Below are positions 24,875 through 36,080 of a DNA stretch of 64,000 bases, piece by piece (positions within the stretch are counted from its first letter, which is position 1; each line of letters starts with the position of its first letter). The stretch is taken from contig NZ_BCXD01000001.1 in the NCBI RefSeq assembly GCF_001894925.1, positions 310,001-374,000 of the forward strand, read 5' to 3'. This DNA is from Rhodococcus rhodnii NBRC 100604. GTDB taxonomy: Bacteria; Actinomycetota; Actinomycetes; Mycobacteriales; Mycobacteriaceae. The notes under the pieces were generated by a model. That model was not told the DNA's origin. It saw only the letters and a program-made list of their open reading frames with translations, and ran no database searches. A program made the position numbers and the translations under genes.

Positions 24875-26482
24875 TCAGCTCTGCGACGCGGATTCCGCGG
24901 TCCGCAAGTCCTTGCGGAGGATCTTTCCGGCAGCGGACTTCGGCACGATGTCGATGAACTCGACGCGACGCACCTTCTTGTGCGGCGAGACGCGCTCGGC
25001 GACGAACGCGATCACGTCGTCGGCGGTCAACTCCTCGGCCCCTGCCTGCTTCACGACGAACGCCTTGGGCACCTCTTCGCCGTCCTCGTCCTGGACGCCG
25101 ATGACGGCAGCGTCGGCGATCTGCGGATGCGTGAGCAGCAGCGCCTCGAGCTCGGCGGGCGGCACCTGGTAGCCCTTGTACTTGATGAGTTCCTTGAGGC
25201 GGTCGACGATCGTGACGACGCCCTTGCCGTCGACGGTCGCGATGTCGCCGGTGTGCAGGTAGCCGTCCGAGTCGAGCGTGTCCGCGGTCGCCTGCTCGTT
25301 GCCGAGGTAGCCGAGCATGACGTTCGGCCCCTTGCACCACAGCTCGCCGGGCGCACTGACCTCGGTCGAACCCTCCGCGAGGTATTCGACCTCCTCACCG
25401 GTGCCGGGATCGACGAGCTTGCACTCCATGTTCGCGACCGTCGGCCCGCACGAGTCGAGCCGGGTCTCGTCGTCGTCGAACGGAATCGCGTGACTGACGG
25501 GGCTCATCTCCGACATACCGTAGCCCTGACGGACGTTGCAGCCGAGTCGCTTCGCGACGGCCATCCCGAGCTCGTGGTCGAGCGGCGCCGCACCCGAGAA
25601 CACGGTGTGCACCGAGGACATGTCGTACTGATCGACGAGCGGGTGCTTCGCGAGCGCGACCGCGACGGGCGGCGCGATGAACACGTACGTGCACTTCTTC
25701 TCGGCGACGTTTCCGAGGAACTCGGGCAGATCGAACTTGGGCATCGTCACGAGCGACGCACGCTGGTAGAGCGCGGCGTCGAGCAGGACCGTCATGCCGT
25801 AGATGTGGAAGAACGGCAGCACACACAGCAACCGGTCGTCCGCCGTGATCCCCATACGCGGAACGATCTGGCACACGTTGGCGACGAGGTTGCGGTGCGA
25901 GAGCATCACGCCCTTGGGGCGCCCGGTGGTGCCCGACGAGTACGGCAGCACCGCGACGTGCGTCGCGGGATCGAACGAGACGTCGGGCGCGGAGTTGCCC
26001 TCGACGAGCAGATCGCGCAGCGAGGGGTGCCCCTCGGCGCCGTCGAGGACGACGACGAGCTCGTCCGGGATGCCGGCCTGCGCAGCAGCCGCCTTCGCCT
26101 GCGGCAGCAGCGGCGACACCGTGAACAGCGCCTTCGCGTGCGAGTCCGCGAGCTGCTTGGCGATGTCCTCGGCCGTGTAGAGGGCGTTGATCGTCGTGGC
26201 GGTCGCCCCCGAGCGGAGGATGCCGTGGAAGACGGACGCGAAGGCCGGGACGTTGGGCGAGTGCAGACCGACGACGTCGCCGACGCCGAGCCCACGCGCG
26301 GCGAGCGCACCCGCGACTCCGAGGACCTGGGCGTCGAGTTCGCCGTACGTCACGGACGCGCCGCTGCCACCGTCGATGAGGGCGGTGCGGGCGCGGTCGG
26401 CGTCGGTGAGTCCGCCGAAGAGGAAGTCGTAGAGGCTGACGTTCGGGATGTCGACATCGGGGAACGGGCTGGTGAAACTCAC
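24875..26482 (-). CDS. AMP-binding acyl/aryl-CoA ligase (4-coumarate-CoA ligase family)
   Basis: 535 residues, GTG start behind GGAGGAG. It activates a carboxylic acid with ATP and then forms the CoA thioester. Motifs: YSSGTTGRPKGVMLSH at 181-196, GYGMSE in the core, HTGDIA, and the catalytic Lys in PKSAAGKILRKDLR near the C-terminus. Length and motifs fit plant-type 4CL and bacterial medium-chain or aromatic acyl-CoA ligases; substrate cannot be assigned. It stands alone between YbjN and a terminator hairpin. A GGAGGAG leader and separate upstream region of about 110 bp suggest its own promoter. Confidence 0.92.
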   Translation of the reverse strand: MSFTSPFPDVDIPNVSLYDFLFGGLTDADRARTALIDGGSGASVTYGELDAQVLGVAGALAARGLGVGDVVGLHSPNVPAFASVFHGILRSGATATTINALYTAEDIAKQLADSHAKALFTVSPLLPQAKAAAAQAGIPDELVVVLDGAEGHPSLRDLLVEGNSAPDVSFDPATHVAVLPYSSGTTGRPKGVMLSHRNLVANVCQIVPRMGITADDRLLCVLPFFHIYGMTVLLDAALYQRASLVTMPKFDLPEFLGNVAEKKCTYVFIAPPVAVALAKHPLVDQYDMSSVHTVFSGAAPLDHELGMAVAKRLGCNVRQGYGMSEMSPVSHAIPFDDDETRLDSCGPTVANMECKLVDPGTGEEVEYLAEGSTEVSAPGELWCKGPNVMLGYLGNEQATADTLDSDGYLHTGDIATVDGKGVVTIVDRLKELIKYKGYQVPPAELEALLLTHPQIADAAVIGVQDEDGEEVPKAFVVKQAGAEELTADDVIAFVAERVSPHKKVRRVEFIDIVPKSAAGKILRKDLRTAESASQS

Positions 26483-26595
26483 GGGACACTCCTCCACGTG
26501 ATGCAGGCGATGGACGCCGATTACTGTGACGTACAGCAACCTATACCACGTGTGAGTCGCGTCACGAACCGGGCGCAACTCCGACGTATCGGACG

Positions 26596-27096
26596 TCAGT
26601 CGTCGCCGTCGACCAGATGCTCGAATGCCTTCAGATTGGCGAGCGACTCCCCGCGCGAGACCCGCCAGTCCCACTCGCGGCGGATCGACTCGGCGAAGCC
26701 GAGTTCGAGGATGGTGTTGAAGTCGCCGTCGGCGGCCTCGAGCACCTGGCCGAGGATGCGGTCGAGCTCGTCGGGCGTCACCGACTCCGCCGCGACCCGT
26801 CCGATCAGGTAGATGTCGCCGATCCGGTCCAGCGTGTATGCGACGCCGTACATCCGCCGATTGCGGCGCAGCAGGTACTTGTAGACGCCCTCGAAGTTCT
26901 CGTCGGGCTTGCGGCACACGAACGCCTCGACACGCAGGCCGTGCGCGCCGATCGTGAGCAGGGTCGACGTCTTCAACTTCTTCTCGCCCGGCAACTCGAC
27001 GACGACGTGATGATCGTCGGGCCACGTGTGGGTCAGCTCGCGTTCGGTGAGCGTCCGCTCGAGGACGTCTCCGAGTTCGCCGATGTCCGCGCTCAT
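26596..27096 (-). CDS. YbjN-domain protein (Rv0487-like)
   Basis: 166 residues covering a single YbjN/T3SS-chaperone-like domain. Features include [21 protein letters not shown] and [20 protein letters not shown]. The ATG overlaps the mshA stop (ATGA, 27093-27096), so it is co-translated with mshA as in mycobacteria. Its link to mycothiol synthesis is positional only; the biochemical role is unknown. Confidence 0.9.
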   Translation of the reverse strand: MSADIGELGDVLERTLTERELTHTWPDDHHVVVELPGEKKLKTSTLLTIGAHGLRVEAFVCRKPDENFEGVYKYLLRRNRRMYGVAYTLDRIGDIYLIGRVAAESVTPDELDRILGQVLEAADGDFNTILELGFAESIRREWDWRVSRGESLANLKAFEHLVDGDD

Positions 27097-28490
27097 ATCC
27101 GTAGACCCCCTACTCGTCCGGTCTCACCTCGTCGGGCACGCCACACCGCACGGGGCCGGCGGGCGCGCGTGCGTTCGGGATGCTCGCGGCGATGGTCCGC
27201 GCTCGCCGCGCGATACGCCGCCAGCAGCCCGTCGGCGGTCCGTGCCCACGAGAACTGCTCGGCGTGCTCGGCCGCGGCCGCGGCCATCCTGATCCGTTCG
27301 CCGGGAGCGTCCATGAGCTTGCCGATCGCCCGCGCCCAGTCGTCGGGCCGATGCGAATCGAGCAGCATCCCGGTCTCGCCGTCACGCACCGCGACGCCGA
27401 GACCGCCGACGTCCGCCGCGACGACCGGCGTTCCGCACGCCTGCGCTTCGACGGCGACGAGCCCGAACGACTCCGAATGACTCGGCACCGCAACGAGATC
27501 CGAGGCACGGTAGACGTCGACGAGACGCTCCGGCGGCTGCGGCGGCAGGAACGTCACGTGCGGTTCGACGCCGAGCGAGCGCGCGAGGTCGATGAGCGAG
27601 TGGGGCCTGTCGAGTCCCGATCCGGACGGGCCGCCGACGACGAGCACCCGCAGCCGCGCGTCGGGGCGCTCGCGCACCATCGCGGCCGCCGCGCGCACCA
27701 GCACGTCGGGCGCCTTGAGCGGCTGGATGCGCCCGACGAAGGTGACGACGAACTCGGTGGGATCGACGCCGAGCGAGGCGCGGGCGACGTCGCGGTCGCC
27801 GGGGCGGTACCGGTCGAGATCGGCGCCGGGCGCGACGACGTCGATGCGATCGGGGCTCGCGCCGTAGAGGCCGACGAGGTGGCGTGCCTCCTCGTCGGTG
27901 TTCGCGACGAGCCGGTCCGCCTCGGCGACGACCTGCTGCTCGCCGACGATGCGCGCCGCCGGTTCGGGGGTGTCGCCCTCGGCGAGCGAGGCGTTCTTGA
28001 CCGCCGCGAGGGTGTGCGCGGTGTGGACCATCGGCACGGTCCAGCGGTCGCGGGCGAGCCAGCCGACCTGGCCGGAGAGCCAGTAGTGCGAGTGGACGAG
28101 GTCGTAGTGCCCCGGTTCGTGGCGCGCTTCCTCGCGCAGCACGCCCGCGACGAACGCGCACAGCTGCGTGGGCAGGTCACGCTTGTCGAGCCCCTCGAAC
28201 GGGCCCGCTACGACGTTGCGGACGGTCACGCCCGGCGCTGCCTCGACCGCGGGAAGGTCGGACGACGACGTCGCGCGCGTGAAGATCTCGACCTCGACGC
28301 CGCGCTGCGCGAGCTGTTTCGCGGTCTGCAGGACGTAGACGTTCATGCCGCCCGCGTCGCCGGTTCCCGGCTGCGCGAGCGGTGACGTGTGGACCGACAC
28401 GAGCGCGACGCGACGAGGGTCCCGGCCGGGCGCCGGGTGCGGCGCGTCGAAGTCGGGTCCGTCGGTGCGCAACGGTTCGCGAGGTCTCAC
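27093..28490 (-). CDS. mshA: D-inositol-3-phosphate glycosyltransferase (mycothiol synthesis)
   Basis: 465 residues. It transfers GlcNAc from UDP-GlcNAc to inositol-3-phosphate, the first step of mycothiol synthesis. GT-B/GT4 landmarks: [62 protein letters not shown] and the E-x7-E region [23 protein letters not shown] 28490 is chosen for family length; its GGAGGGG is very close to the codon, so the exact start is uncertain. The C-terminal tail is Arg-rich. Confidence 0.95.
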   Translation of the reverse strand: MRPREPLRTDGPDFDAPHPAPGRDPRRVALVSVHTSPLAQPGTGDAGGMNVYVLQTAKQLAQRGVEVEIFTRATSSSDLPAVEAAPGVTVRNVVAGPFEGLDKRDLPTQLCAFVAGVLREEARHEPGHYDLVHSHYWLSGQVGWLARDRWTVPMVHTAHTLAAVKNASLAEGDTPEPAARIVGEQQVVAEADRLVANTDEEARHLVGLYGASPDRIDVVAPGADLDRYRPGDRDVARASLGVDPTEFVVTFVGRIQPLKAPDVLVRAAAAMVRERPDARLRVLVVGGPSGSGLDRPHSLIDLARSLGVEPHVTFLPPQPPERLVDVYRASDLVAVPSHSESFGLVAVEAQACGTPVVAADVGGLGVAVRDGETGMLLDSHRPDDWARAIGKLMDAPGERIRMAAAAAEHAEQFSWARTADGLLAAYRAASADHRREHPERTRARRPRAVWRARRGETGRVGGLRI

Positions 28491-28504
28491 CCCTCCATAC
28501 TGCC

Positions 28505-29389
28505 TCACCCCGCGACGGTGTCTCCGGCCGCCGGGGGTGGTGCCGAGCCGGCCCGATCGGCGGCGCCGAGACCGGCCGCGAACCCGCGGACCACGTCGAC
28601 GAAGCGGTCGGGCTGCTCGACGAACGGCGCGTGGTCGACGCCCTCCCAGTACGACGTCGTGACGGCCGGCAGCAGCGATTCGGCGTGCCGGGCCGCGGCG
28701 ATGTCGACGACGGTGTCGGATTCGCCGTGCAGGAGCAGGGTGGGCGTCGGGAGCGAGAGCAGCAGGTCGTCGTTGCTCACGGTGCGGTCGAACAGCGCAC
28801 TGCGGACGCGCGGCGGCGTCTGCAGGCTCGCGCCGAACAGCGCCTGCGAGCGCGCACCGGCCGCGTCGTCCTCGATCGGCCCGGTGAGAGCGGTCCCGAA
28901 GGCGCCGAGCGCACGCACGGCCTCGCCGGGACGAGGCGACATCGCCCCGGGGATCGCGGCCCGCATCGCCGGCCCGATCCGCCCGCCCGCCTCGCCGCGG
29001 CCGATGGCGGTGATCGCGCCGACGAGCACGACGCCCGCGACCCGGCCGGATCCGTGATGCCGCAGGTGATCGCAGATCACGAGCCCGCCGTAGGACCAGC
29101 CGAGCAGGACGACGTCGGCCGCGTCCTCGGCGTCGAGGATGGCCTGGACGTCGTCCGCCCAGACCTGCGAGTCGTCGTAGCCCGATTCCGGTGCGCCGGA
29201 GTAGCCGTGGCCGCGGAGGTCGACGGCGATCACGCGGGCGTCGCGCGCGAGCCCCGCGATCACGTCGTCGCCCCAGCACCGGCTCGACTGAGCCCACCCG
29301 TGCAGCAGGACGAGGGTGCGGGGACCGTCTCCCGTCACGGAGTAGACGAGGGCGGTCCCGTCGGGCGCGGTGGTCTCACGAACAGCCAT
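28505..29389 (-). CDS. Alpha/beta hydrolase
   Basis: 294 residues. Oxyanion segment [14 protein letters not shown], nucleophile elbow LLGWSYGG with Ser, and late His in [15 protein letters not shown] make a complete catalytic triad. The gene overlaps the 3' end of the upstream MFS gene by 55 bp and ends 15 bp before mshA, so the three may be one transcript. The substrate is unknown; ester or lactone hydrolysis is usual for this fold. Confidence 0.87.
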   Translation of the reverse strand: MAVRETTAPDGTALVYSVTGDGPRTLVLLHGWAQSSRCWGDDVIAGLARDARVIAVDLRGHGYSGAPESGYDDSQVWADDVQAILDAEDAADVVLLGWSYGGLVICDHLRHHGSGRVAGVVLVGAITAIGRGEAGGRIGPAMRAAIPGAMSPRPGEAVRALGAFGTALTGPIEDDAAGARSQALFGASLQTPPRVRSALFDRTVSNDDLLLSLPTPTLLLHGESDTVVDIAAARHAESLLPAVTTSYWEGVDHAPFVEQPDRFVDVVRGFAAGLGAADRAGSAPPPAAGDTVAG

Positions 29390-30540
29390 GCCGTCACCAT
29401 AGTGGCGACGGCCACACCGCCGAGCGCCACGGCGAACGCGGCCGTCGTCCCGGACCGGTCGATCATCTGACCCGCGACCGCAGAGCCCAGCGAGACGCCG
29501 ACGCCGATGCCCGCGACCGTCCACGTGATGCCCTCGGTGAGCGCCGAGACGGGAACCGACCGCTCGACGAGCGCCGTCGTGATGATCATCGTCGGCGAGA
29601 TCGTGGCGCCCGCGGCGACGTACGCGAGTGTCAGCAGCGGAACGGTGCCGGCGAACAGCAGCGGTACGAGCAGGATCGTGACGGCGGAGACGGCGACGAA
29701 CAGCTGCGTCCGCAGCGGTGCGACGAGACGCAGCGCGCCGAAGACGAGTCCCGACGCCGCGGATCCGACGGCGAAGAGCGCGAGCACGACGGTCGCCGAC
29801 CCCGCCTGGCCGCGGTCGCTCGTGAAGGCGATCGCGCCGACGTCGATCGTCCCGAAGACGGCGCCGAGCGAGATCATGACGATGATCGGCACCCACATCG
29901 CGGGAAGCCGCAGCACGGTGCCCGACGCCGTCGTGCGGCCACGCGGATGCACGGGCGGTTCGGTGCGGCGCTGGACGACGAGCGCCGCCGTCCCGACGAC
30001 GAGGAAGATCAGTCCCGCGAGCGGTCCCGCCTCGGGAGCGACGCTCACCGACAGTCCCACCGCCAGAACGGGACCGAAGATGAAGCACATCTCGTCGACG
30101 ACCGACTCGAACGCGAACGCCGTGCGCAGTCGCTCGTCGCCGCGATACACCTCGGTCCAGCGGGCACGGACCATCGCGCCGATCGTCGGCATGAACCCGG
30201 ACGGCACGGCACACACGAAAAGCACCCACGCGGGTGCGTCGAGCCGGACCCCGACGAGCATCGAGGCGATCGCGAGCGCGGCGACACCCGACGCGATCGG
30301 CAGCACGGTGAACTGCCCGTAACGGTCGACGGCGCGCGAGACGACGGGGGTGAGCGCCGCGTTCGAGAGCGCGAGCGTCGCGGCGAGTGCACCGGCCAGG
30401 CCGTATCCACCCTCGATCTGCGAGATCATCGTGACGGTCCCGATCCCGACCATCGCGATGGGCAACCGCGCCACGAACCCGGCCGCCGAGAAGGCCGCCG
30501 AACCCGGCGTACGGAAGATGTCGCGATAAGCACCGATCAC
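29335..30540 (-). CDS. MFS transporter
   Basis: 401 residues, GTG start, with about 11-12 hydrophobic helices. The cytoplasmic loop [10 protein letters not shown] and the central loop around [11 protein letters not shown] are typical of major facilitator drug/metabolite exporters. It overlaps the downstream hydrolase by 55 bp. No substrate can be assigned. Confidence 0.87.
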   Translation of the reverse strand: MIGAYRDIFRTPGSAAFSAAGFVARLPIAMVGIGTVTMISQIEGGYGLAGALAATLALSNAALTPVVSRAVDRYGQFTVLPIASGVAALAIASMLVGVRLDAPAWVLFVCAVPSGFMPTIGAMVRARWTEVYRGDERLRTAFAFESVVDEMCFIFGPVLAVGLSVSVAPEAGPLAGLIFLVVGTAALVVQRRTEPPVHPRGRTTASGTVLRLPAMWVPIIVMISLGAVFGTIDVGAIAFTSDRGQAGSATVVLALFAVGSAASGLVFGALRLVAPLRTQLFVAVSAVTILLVPLLFAGTVPLLTLAYVAAGATISPTMIITTALVERSVPVSALTEGITWTVAGIGVGVSLGSAVAGQMIDRSGTTAAFAVALGGVAVATMVTAWLFVRPPRPTGPPSSTP

Positions 30541-30626
30541 CGGATGAATGATGCCCCGCGCCCCGCGGCGGCGCGAGAGCGGCCGTCGCGCGACCGAGCG
30601 AACCCGAACGCGAGCGAACTGGCAGG

Positions 30627-31424
30627 ATGACGGAAATGAGTGTGCTGGTGTGCTTCCACGCCCATCCCGACGACGAGGTCTTCACGACCGGTGGCGTCAT
30701 GCGTCTCGCCGCGAACGCCGGTCATCGGGTCGTGCTGGTGACGGCGACCGACGGCGCGAAGGGCGAGGCTCCCGAGGGCCTGCTCGCCGAGGACGAGGAA
30801 CTCGCGTACCGCAGGCGGCGCGAACTCGAGGCGTCCGCCGACGTGCTCGGCGCCGATCGCGTCGTGGTGCTGCCGTACGCCGACTCCGGGATGGCGGGCA
30901 CCGGCGGCGATTCCGATCCCGACGCGTTCGCGAACGCCGATCGCGCGCAGGCCGCGGCGATGCTCGCGGGAATCCTCGTCGACGAGGGCGCCGACGTCCT
31001 CACCGTCTACGACCCGCACGGCGGCTACGGGCATCCCGATCACGTCCAGGTGCACCACGTCGGCGTCATGGCGGCCGCGCTCGCCGGGACGCCCCACGTG
31101 TACGAGGCGACGCAGAACCGCGACCACGTGCGCGCGCTGACGAACCTGATGCGCGGCGCCACCGCCGACGACGTACCGGCGGACCGGATCCCCGACCTCG
31201 ACAGCTTCGGGCTGCCCGATTCGGAGATCACGACCGCCGTCGACGTGCGCGGCGCGATGGATGCCAAGCGGGCCGCGATGGCGGTGCACGCGTCGCAGAT
31301 CGGCGACTTCGGGCCGTTCCTCTCGTTGCCGGACGACGCACTGCTCGCGGCCTTCGGGACCGAGTGGTTCCGGCGTCGCGGCGGCCCCGCGACCGAAGGC
31401 CGCGAGACCTCGCTTCCGCTCTGA
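30627..31424 (+). CDS. PIG-L/LmbE family zinc deacetylase
   Basis: 265 residues. The zinc motif AHPDDE (His13, Asp16) and the later HPDHVQVHHVG supply metal ligands. Members remove acetyl from GlcNAc-linked substrates; MshB and Mca act in mycothiol metabolism. The nearby mshA makes that link tempting, but length and sequence do not settle between MshB-like and a general LmbE enzyme. ATG 30636 (MSVLVCFHAHPDDE) is an alternative start. Divergent from the MFS gene. Confidence 0.86.
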   Translation: MTEMSVLVCFHAHPDDEVFTTGGVMRLAANAGHRVVLVTATDGAKGEAPEGLLAEDEELAYRRRRELEASADVLGADRVVVLPYADSGMAGTGGDSDPDAFANADRAQAAAMLAGILVDEGADVLTVYDPHGGYGHPDHVQVHHVGVMAAALAGTPHVYEATQNRDHVRALTNLMRGATADDVPADRIPDLDSFGLPDSEITTAVDVRGAMDAKRAAMAVHASQIGDFGPFLSLPDDALLAAFGTEWFRRRGGPATEGRETSLPL

Positions 31425-31450
31425 CCGGTCGCCGCGCGCTCGGCGCCCGG

Positions 31451-32728
31451 TCAGGGGATCTGGGCGAACGCCTTGACCGGATCGGCGAACAGCACACCGA
31501 GCGAGGTGACCGCCGACGCGTGCTGCTGGACGCGGTTCCCGAACCCGCTCACCCGAATGTCCTTGCTGCCGAACCGTGATCGCTCGCCGATCGCAGCGGC
31601 GACGTGCGCGAGACCGGGCTGGTACTCGGTGAACGCCTGACCGCCCAGGATCACGCGATCCGGGTTGAGCAGCTCGCGCAACGTCGCGACGGTGCGCCCG
31701 AGCGCACGCGCCCGCGCGGTGAGCACCTCCTGCGCCGCCTCCGAACCGTTCGACGCCGCCGCGACGACGTCGGCGACCGTCACGCGGCCCGATCCGTCGA
31801 CGACCCCGCGCGAGACGGCGGCGGCCACGATGGCGCGGTCGCTCACCGTCGCCTCGAGGCACCCGGTCGCGCCGCACGCGCACTGCACCGACGAGCCCGT
31901 CGGGAAGTGCGCGATCGAGCCCGGGCCGCCGGCCGGTGTGTGGACGCGGCCGTCGATCGCGAGCGAGACACCCGCCGTCTCACGCGCGTAGAAGTACATC
32001 TCGGTCTCGCCGGTGGCGTCGTGCTCGGCGCGGTCGGGAGCGAGCAGCAGCTCGGCCGCCGCCATCGCCTCGACGTGCGCGGCGACCGAGACGGGAAGCC
32101 CGAGGCCGGCACCGATGATCGGGCCGACCTGCGCGCCCGTCCAGCCGAGCCGTGCGTGATCGACGACGCCGTGCGCCTGATCGACCCGGCCGCCGATCGC
32201 GACACCCACCCACAGCGGGCGGCGACGGTGCCACCGCGCGACGAACGCCTTCGCGCTCGACGCGATGGACCGGAGCGCGTCGGCGCCGTCGGGGCCCGAC
32301 TCGGGGGTGACGATCTCGATCGCGCCGAGAATCCGGCCGCGCAGGTCGCTCGCGACGACGCTCGTCGCGACGGCGCCGATGTGGATGCCGACGGTGAGGA
32401 ACGTCTCGTGGTCCACGTCGAACGGGATGCGCGGCCGCCCCACGGTGCCCGACGGCGTCAGATCGGCGCGTTCACGCAGGAGGCCGAGGTCGAGCAGCGC
32501 CGAGACCTGCCGTCCGACGGTCGCGACGCTCAGGCCGGTGGCCTCGGCGGCGACGTCACGGCCGATCGGGCCGCGCGAGCGGGCGACCCGGAAGACGGCC
32601 GATGCGGGGTTGTCGCCCACTTCGAGGCGGGCGGGGACGACGATCGCTCGTTCTCGTGGCCTCGCCGCGGGACGCGTGCGGGTGGCGGAAGGGCGTGAGC
32701 GGTACGGAGAAAGGGTGGGGGCAGACAC
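31451..32728 (-). CDS. ROK family transcriptional regulator (Rv0485-like)
   Basis: About 425 residues from GTG 32728; a TTG at 32740 is possible and neither has a good Shine-Dalgarno. An N-terminal winged helix (SRGPIGRDVAAEATGLSVAT) precedes a ROK sugar-kinase-like domain with the GGPGSIAHFP and CACGATGCLE zinc signature. ROK regulators respond to sugars or sugar phosphates. It corresponds to Rv0485, which sits near mshA in M. tuberculosis. The ATP-binding part looks complete enough that sugar kinase activity cannot be excluded. Confidence 0.85.
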   Translation of the reverse strand: MSAPTLSPYRSRPSATRTRPAARPRERAIVVPARLEVGDNPASAVFRVARSRGPIGRDVAAEATGLSVATVGRQVSALLDLGLLRERADLTPSGTVGRPRIPFDVDHETFLTVGIHIGAVATSVVASDLRGRILGAIEIVTPESGPDGADALRSIASSAKAFVARWHRRRPLWVGVAIGGRVDQAHGVVDHARLGWTGAQVGPIIGAGLGLPVSVAAHVEAMAAAELLLAPDRAEHDATGETEMYFYARETAGVSLAIDGRVHTPAGGPGSIAHFPTGSSVQCACGATGCLEATVSDRAIVAAAVSRGVVDGSGRVTVADVVAAASNGSEAAQEVLTARARALGRTVATLRELLNPDRVILGGQAFTEYQPGLAHVAAAIGERSRFGSKDIRVSGFGNRVQQHASAVTSLGVLFADPVKAFAQIP

Positions 32729-33101
32729 TGTCGAGTCCAATCGAGTTCGAGGCGAAGCGCTCCCCCGGCGGACACGCCGTGCTGCCGCGACCCGTGACGG
32801 GGCGGTGCGACGGTGGTGCGAGAGTGCGCGTGATCAGCGACGAGAAACGAACGGGCGACAACAGAGTTCGCGCGCCAAGGGCAGCCGCGAGCCGAGCGCG
32901 GACGTCACATACGTCACGCGCAGCTCGGTGGGTTTCGCTGCCGACATGACGACGAAACTAGCAGACGACTGTCGGTGAACGCGCCCCGACGGTTTCGATC
33001 ACGCTGCGCACAACCCTGGGCGACCCCACCGGCGAGGTGTTTCCGTAGGAGGCGCGCCCAGTGCATCGGCCGCGCGCACACGCATCACCAGGGAGATCAT
33101 C
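32729..33101. other. Intergenic region between the ROK regulator and the TauD-like gene
   Basis: 373 bp with no convincing gene. It contains the divergent promoters. A 10-codon frame MTTKLADDCR (32946-32978) is present but has no clear Shine-Dalgarno or known leader function. TGACGT/ACGTCA-like direct repeats occur at about 32903-32919. Nothing else stands out. Confidence 0.5.
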
Positions 33102-34058
33102 GTGACCGTCGCTTTCGCCCCCACCTCCGCGCCCGAATCGCACGACGCCCCGAGCGCGACGAAACTCGGCGCCCACATCGGCGCACGGATCGACGGTGTC
33201 CGCCTCGGCGGCGACCTCCCGCCCGAGACCGTCGAGTTCGTCCGGCGCGCGCTGCTCGAACACAAGGTGATCTTCTTCCGCGACCAGCACCACCTCACCG
33301 CCGACTCGCAGTACGAGTTCGCGAGCCTGCTGGGCACCCCGACGACGGCCCACCCCACGGTGCGCTCGCACGGCGCGAAGATCCTGCCGATCGACTCCGA
33401 CCTCGGCAAGGCGAACAGCTGGCACACCGACGTGACGTTCGTCGACCGCATCCCCAAGGCATCGGTGCTGCGCGCCGTGACGCTCCCCGAGTACGGCGGA
33501 ACGACGGTGTGGGCGTCCGGCGTCGCCGCCTACCGCGGCCTCCCCGAGCCGCTGCGCGTGCTCGCCGAACACCTGCGCGCACGCCACACCAACGTCTACG
33601 ACTACGCCGCGACGAGCGCCGAACGCACCACCGACGTCGGATCGTCGGAGAGCGCCTACCGCGCGGAGTTCGAGTCGCAGTACTTCGAGACGGAGCACCC
33701 CGTCGTGCGCGTGCACCCCGAGACGGGTGAGCGGACGCTGCTGCTCGGGCACTTCGTCAAGAGCCTCGTCGGCCTGAGCAGCGAGCAGTCGAACGCGATC
33801 TTCAAGGTGCTGCAGGACCACGCGATCAAGCTCGAGTACACGACCCGGTGGACGTGGCGCGCGGGCGACGTCGCGATCTGGGACAACCGCGCGACGCAGC
33901 ACTACGCCGTCGCCGACTACGACGACCAGTACCGCAGGCTCGACCGGATCACCCTGGCCGGCGACGTCCCCGTCGGCGTGGACGGGGCACCGAGCACCTC
34001 CGTGGCGGGCGACGCGAGCGAGTACTCCGTCCTCGACGTTCCACGCCCGATTTCCTGA
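33102..34058 (+). CDS. TauD/TfdA-family 2-oxoglutarate and Fe(II)-dependent dioxygenase
   Basis: 318 residues, GTG start behind AGGGAG. The facial triad is visible as HTD (His108, Asp110) and His267 in [11 protein letters not shown], with the 2-oxoglutarate-binding Arg in YRRLDR (about 278-279). Such enzymes desulfonate taurine or alkyl sulfates, among other hydroxylations; the sequence is of the AtsK/TauD type, but substrate is not certain. It is followed by an SDR 35 bp downstream in the same direction. There is no sulfonate transporter beside it. Confidence 0.9.
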   Translation: MTVAFAPTSAPESHDAPSATKLGAHIGARIDGVRLGGDLPPETVEFVRRALLEHKVIFFRDQHHLTADSQYEFASLLGTPTTAHPTVRSHGAKILPIDSDLGKANSWHTDVTFVDRIPKASVLRAVTLPEYGGTTVWASGVAAYRGLPEPLRVLAEHLRARHTNVYDYAATSAERTTDVGSSESAYRAEFESQYFETEHPVVRVHPETGERTLLLGHFVKSLVGLSSEQSNAIFKVLQDHAIKLEYTTRWTWRAGDVAIWDNRATQHYAVADYDDQYRRLDRITLAGDVPVGVDGAPSTSVAGDASEYSVLDVPRPIS

Positions 34059-34093
34059 ACCGCACCCCACCGAGGACGTTCTACGATCACGCC

Positions 34094-34837
34094 ATGAGCA
34101 TCCCCAGCGCCACCCCCGTCGCCGTCGTCACCGGAGCGAGTTCGGGTATCGGCGAAGCGACCGCCCGCGTCCTCGCGGACCAGGGCTTCCACGTCGTCGC
34201 CGCGGCGCGGCGGCTCGACCGGCTCGAAACGCTCGTGAGCGAGATCGGCGGCACCGCCCTCGAACTCGACGTCACGGACGAGGACTCCGTCACCGCGCTC
34301 GCCGCCGTCCTGCCTCGCGTCGACGTCCTCGTCAACAACGCGGGCGGCGCGAAGGGACTCGCACCCGTCCTCGAGGCCGACGAGGACGACTGGCGCTGGA
34401 TGTGGGAGACGAACGTCCTCGGCACCCTGCGGGTCACGAAGGCGCTGCTGCCGAAGCTGATCGACTCGGGCAACGGGCTCGTCGTCACGATCACGTCGAT
34501 CGCGGCGTTCGAGACCTACGACAACGGCTCGGGGTACACGTCGGCGAAGCACGCCCAGGCAGTCCTGCACCGGACGCTGCGCGGCGAGTTGCTGGGCAAG
34601 CCCGTGCGGTTCACCGAGATCGCGCCCGGCGCCGTCGAGACCGAGTTCTCGCTCGTCCGGTTCGACGGCGACGAAGCGCGCGCCGCAGCCGTGTACGAGG
34701 GGATCACGCCGCTCGTCGCCCTCGACATCGCGGAGATCATCGGCTTCGTCGCGTCGCGCCCGTCGCACGTGAACCTCGACCAGATCGTCGTCAAGCCGCG
34801 CGATCAGGCGAGCGCCGGGCGGTTCGACAGGCGCTGA
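34094..34837 (+). CDS. Short-chain dehydrogenase/reductase (Rv0484c-like)
   Basis: 247 residues. Classical SDR: cofactor motif VTGASSGIGEATA, NNAG in VLVNNAGGAKG, catalytic Ser in TITSIAAF and YTSAKH with Tyr/Lys. Arg residues after the second strand (AAARRLDRL) favour NADP(H). Length is standard. It ends 5 bp from the convergent L,D-transpeptidase gene. Substrate unknown. Confidence 0.92.
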   Translation: MSIPSATPVAVVTGASSGIGEATARVLADQGFHVVAAARRLDRLETLVSEIGGTALELDVTDEDSVTALAAVLPRVDVLVNNAGGAKGLAPVLEADEDDWRWMWETNVLGTLRVTKALLPKLIDSGNGLVVTITSIAAFETYDNGSGYTSAKHAQAVLHRTLRGELLGKPVRFTEIAPGAVETEFSLVRFDGDEARAAAVYEGITPLVALDIAEIIGFVASRPSHVNLDQIVVKPRDQASAGRFDRR

Positions 34838-34842
34838 CGCGC

Positions 34843-36027
34843 CTACAACGCGGAGAGCGACTGCCACGTGGGCCAGTCGATCGTCCAGTCGTAGACGTCC
34901 CCGTCGGCCGGCGAGAGCGCGATCGACGTCCCCGTGACCTCCACGGGATCGCCGTACATCGCCGTCCCGAAGTAGGTCTCGGCGTCGCCCAACGACAGGT
35001 TGATGCAGCCGTTGGTCACGTTGGACGCGCCCTGCACCCCGATCGTCGCCGGATTCGCGTGGATGAACTCGCCGTTGTTGGAGATCCGCACCGCCCACCG
35101 CTCGCGCACGTTCTCGTAGTACGGCGGGTTCGACATGAGGAAGTCCTCGTGCTTCTCGGTGACCATGTGGATGCCGCTGCGCGTGACGTTGCGCGCCTCG
35201 TTGCCCTCGCCGTAGCTCACCGGAACGTCCATGATCGTCTGCCCGTCGCGCACGACCTGCATGCGATGACTGGGGGCGTTCGCGATCACGATCTGGCTGC
35301 GGCCGATCGTGAAGTCGATCGTGACGTCCTCCGCCCCGTAGGCGCCGCCGCCGAGATCGACGCCGTAGAGATTCGCGTCGACGTGCACCGTCGTGCCGGG
35401 CGCCCAGTAGTTCTGCGGCCGCCAGTGCACGCGAGATCCGCCGTCGTCCGCGAGCCACGCCCAGCCGCCCGGGGTCGGCGGGTTCGTCGTCACCGTGAGG
35501 GCGCGTTCGACGGCCGCTCTGTCCTCGACGGCGTCGTCGAACTGCAGCATGATCGGCGCCGCGATGCCGACCTCCTGGCCGTCGCCGATGTTGGTGTGCG
35601 CGGACACGATCCGGTCGGGCGCGAGCGTCGCGAAGTCGCCCGTGACGGGGACCTCGAGGCCGTCCGGCCCCGATGCCGAGCCGTGCCACGTGTACGTCGA
35701 GCCGTAGCCGAGTGGCTCGGTGACGGTGAACTGCGTTCGGTCCGGCGAGAGGGTCCCGGCGACCGCGACGCCGTCGGGGTTCGTGAGCCCCACGTCGGTG
35801 AAGGTGCCGTCCGCCGCGGTGATCGAGACGGGCGCGGTCGGTGAGACGCCCGTCGCCCCGGCCCCGGGATCGGCGGTGACGGTCACGGCGGGCTCCGGTG
35901 GACCGGCGGCGCCCTCGCCCTGCGTGTCCGTCGAGCATCCGACGAGCGCCGTCGCCATCGCGACGACGAGAACGAGCGCCGCACGCGCCCGATTGGCCCG
36001 AATTGGGCGAATCACCTGGTCAAGCAC
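34843..36027 (-). CDS. L,D-transpeptidase lipoprotein (LprQ/Ldt5-like)
   Basis: 394 residues, GTG start. A signal peptide ends at lipobox LVGC (Cys31). Two Ig-like domains (about 45-235) precede a YkuD catalytic domain. The active site is [20 protein letters not shown] with catalytic Cys341. It makes or edits 3-3 peptidoglycan cross-links at the outer membrane face, and corresponds to Rv0483. It is followed on the same strand by nothing closely spaced, while murB lies upstream in the same direction. Confidence 0.93.
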   Translation of the reverse strand: MLDQVIRPIRANRARAALVLVVAMATALVGCSTDTQGEGAAGPPEPAVTVTADPGAGATGVSPTAPVSITAADGTFTDVGLTNPDGVAVAGTLSPDRTQFTVTEPLGYGSTYTWHGSASGPDGLEVPVTGDFATLAPDRIVSAHTNIGDGQEVGIAAPIMLQFDDAVEDRAAVERALTVTTNPPTPGGWAWLADDGGSRVHWRPQNYWAPGTTVHVDANLYGVDLGGGAYGAEDVTIDFTIGRSQIVIANAPSHRMQVVRDGQTIMDVPVSYGEGNEARNVTRSGIHMVTEKHEDFLMSNPPYYENVRERWAVRISNNGEFIHANPATIGVQGASNVTNGCINLSLGDAETYFGTAMYGDPVEVTGTSIALSPADGDVYDWTIDWPTWQSLSAL

Positions 36028-36080
36028 CAGTTCAGGCTACTCGCAGAGCGCCGCAGCACCCCCGAATCGCGTGCCCCGAA

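Noticed and set aside
30627-31424. Firm assignment as mshB or mca
   Set aside because: The HPDDE motif only defines the PIG-L family; mshA proximity is not enough to choose, so no symbol was given.
32946-32978. 10-codon frame MTTKLADDCR upstream of the TauD-like gene
   Set aside because: No Shine-Dalgarno, no attenuator structure and no matching leader known to me; kept only as a note.
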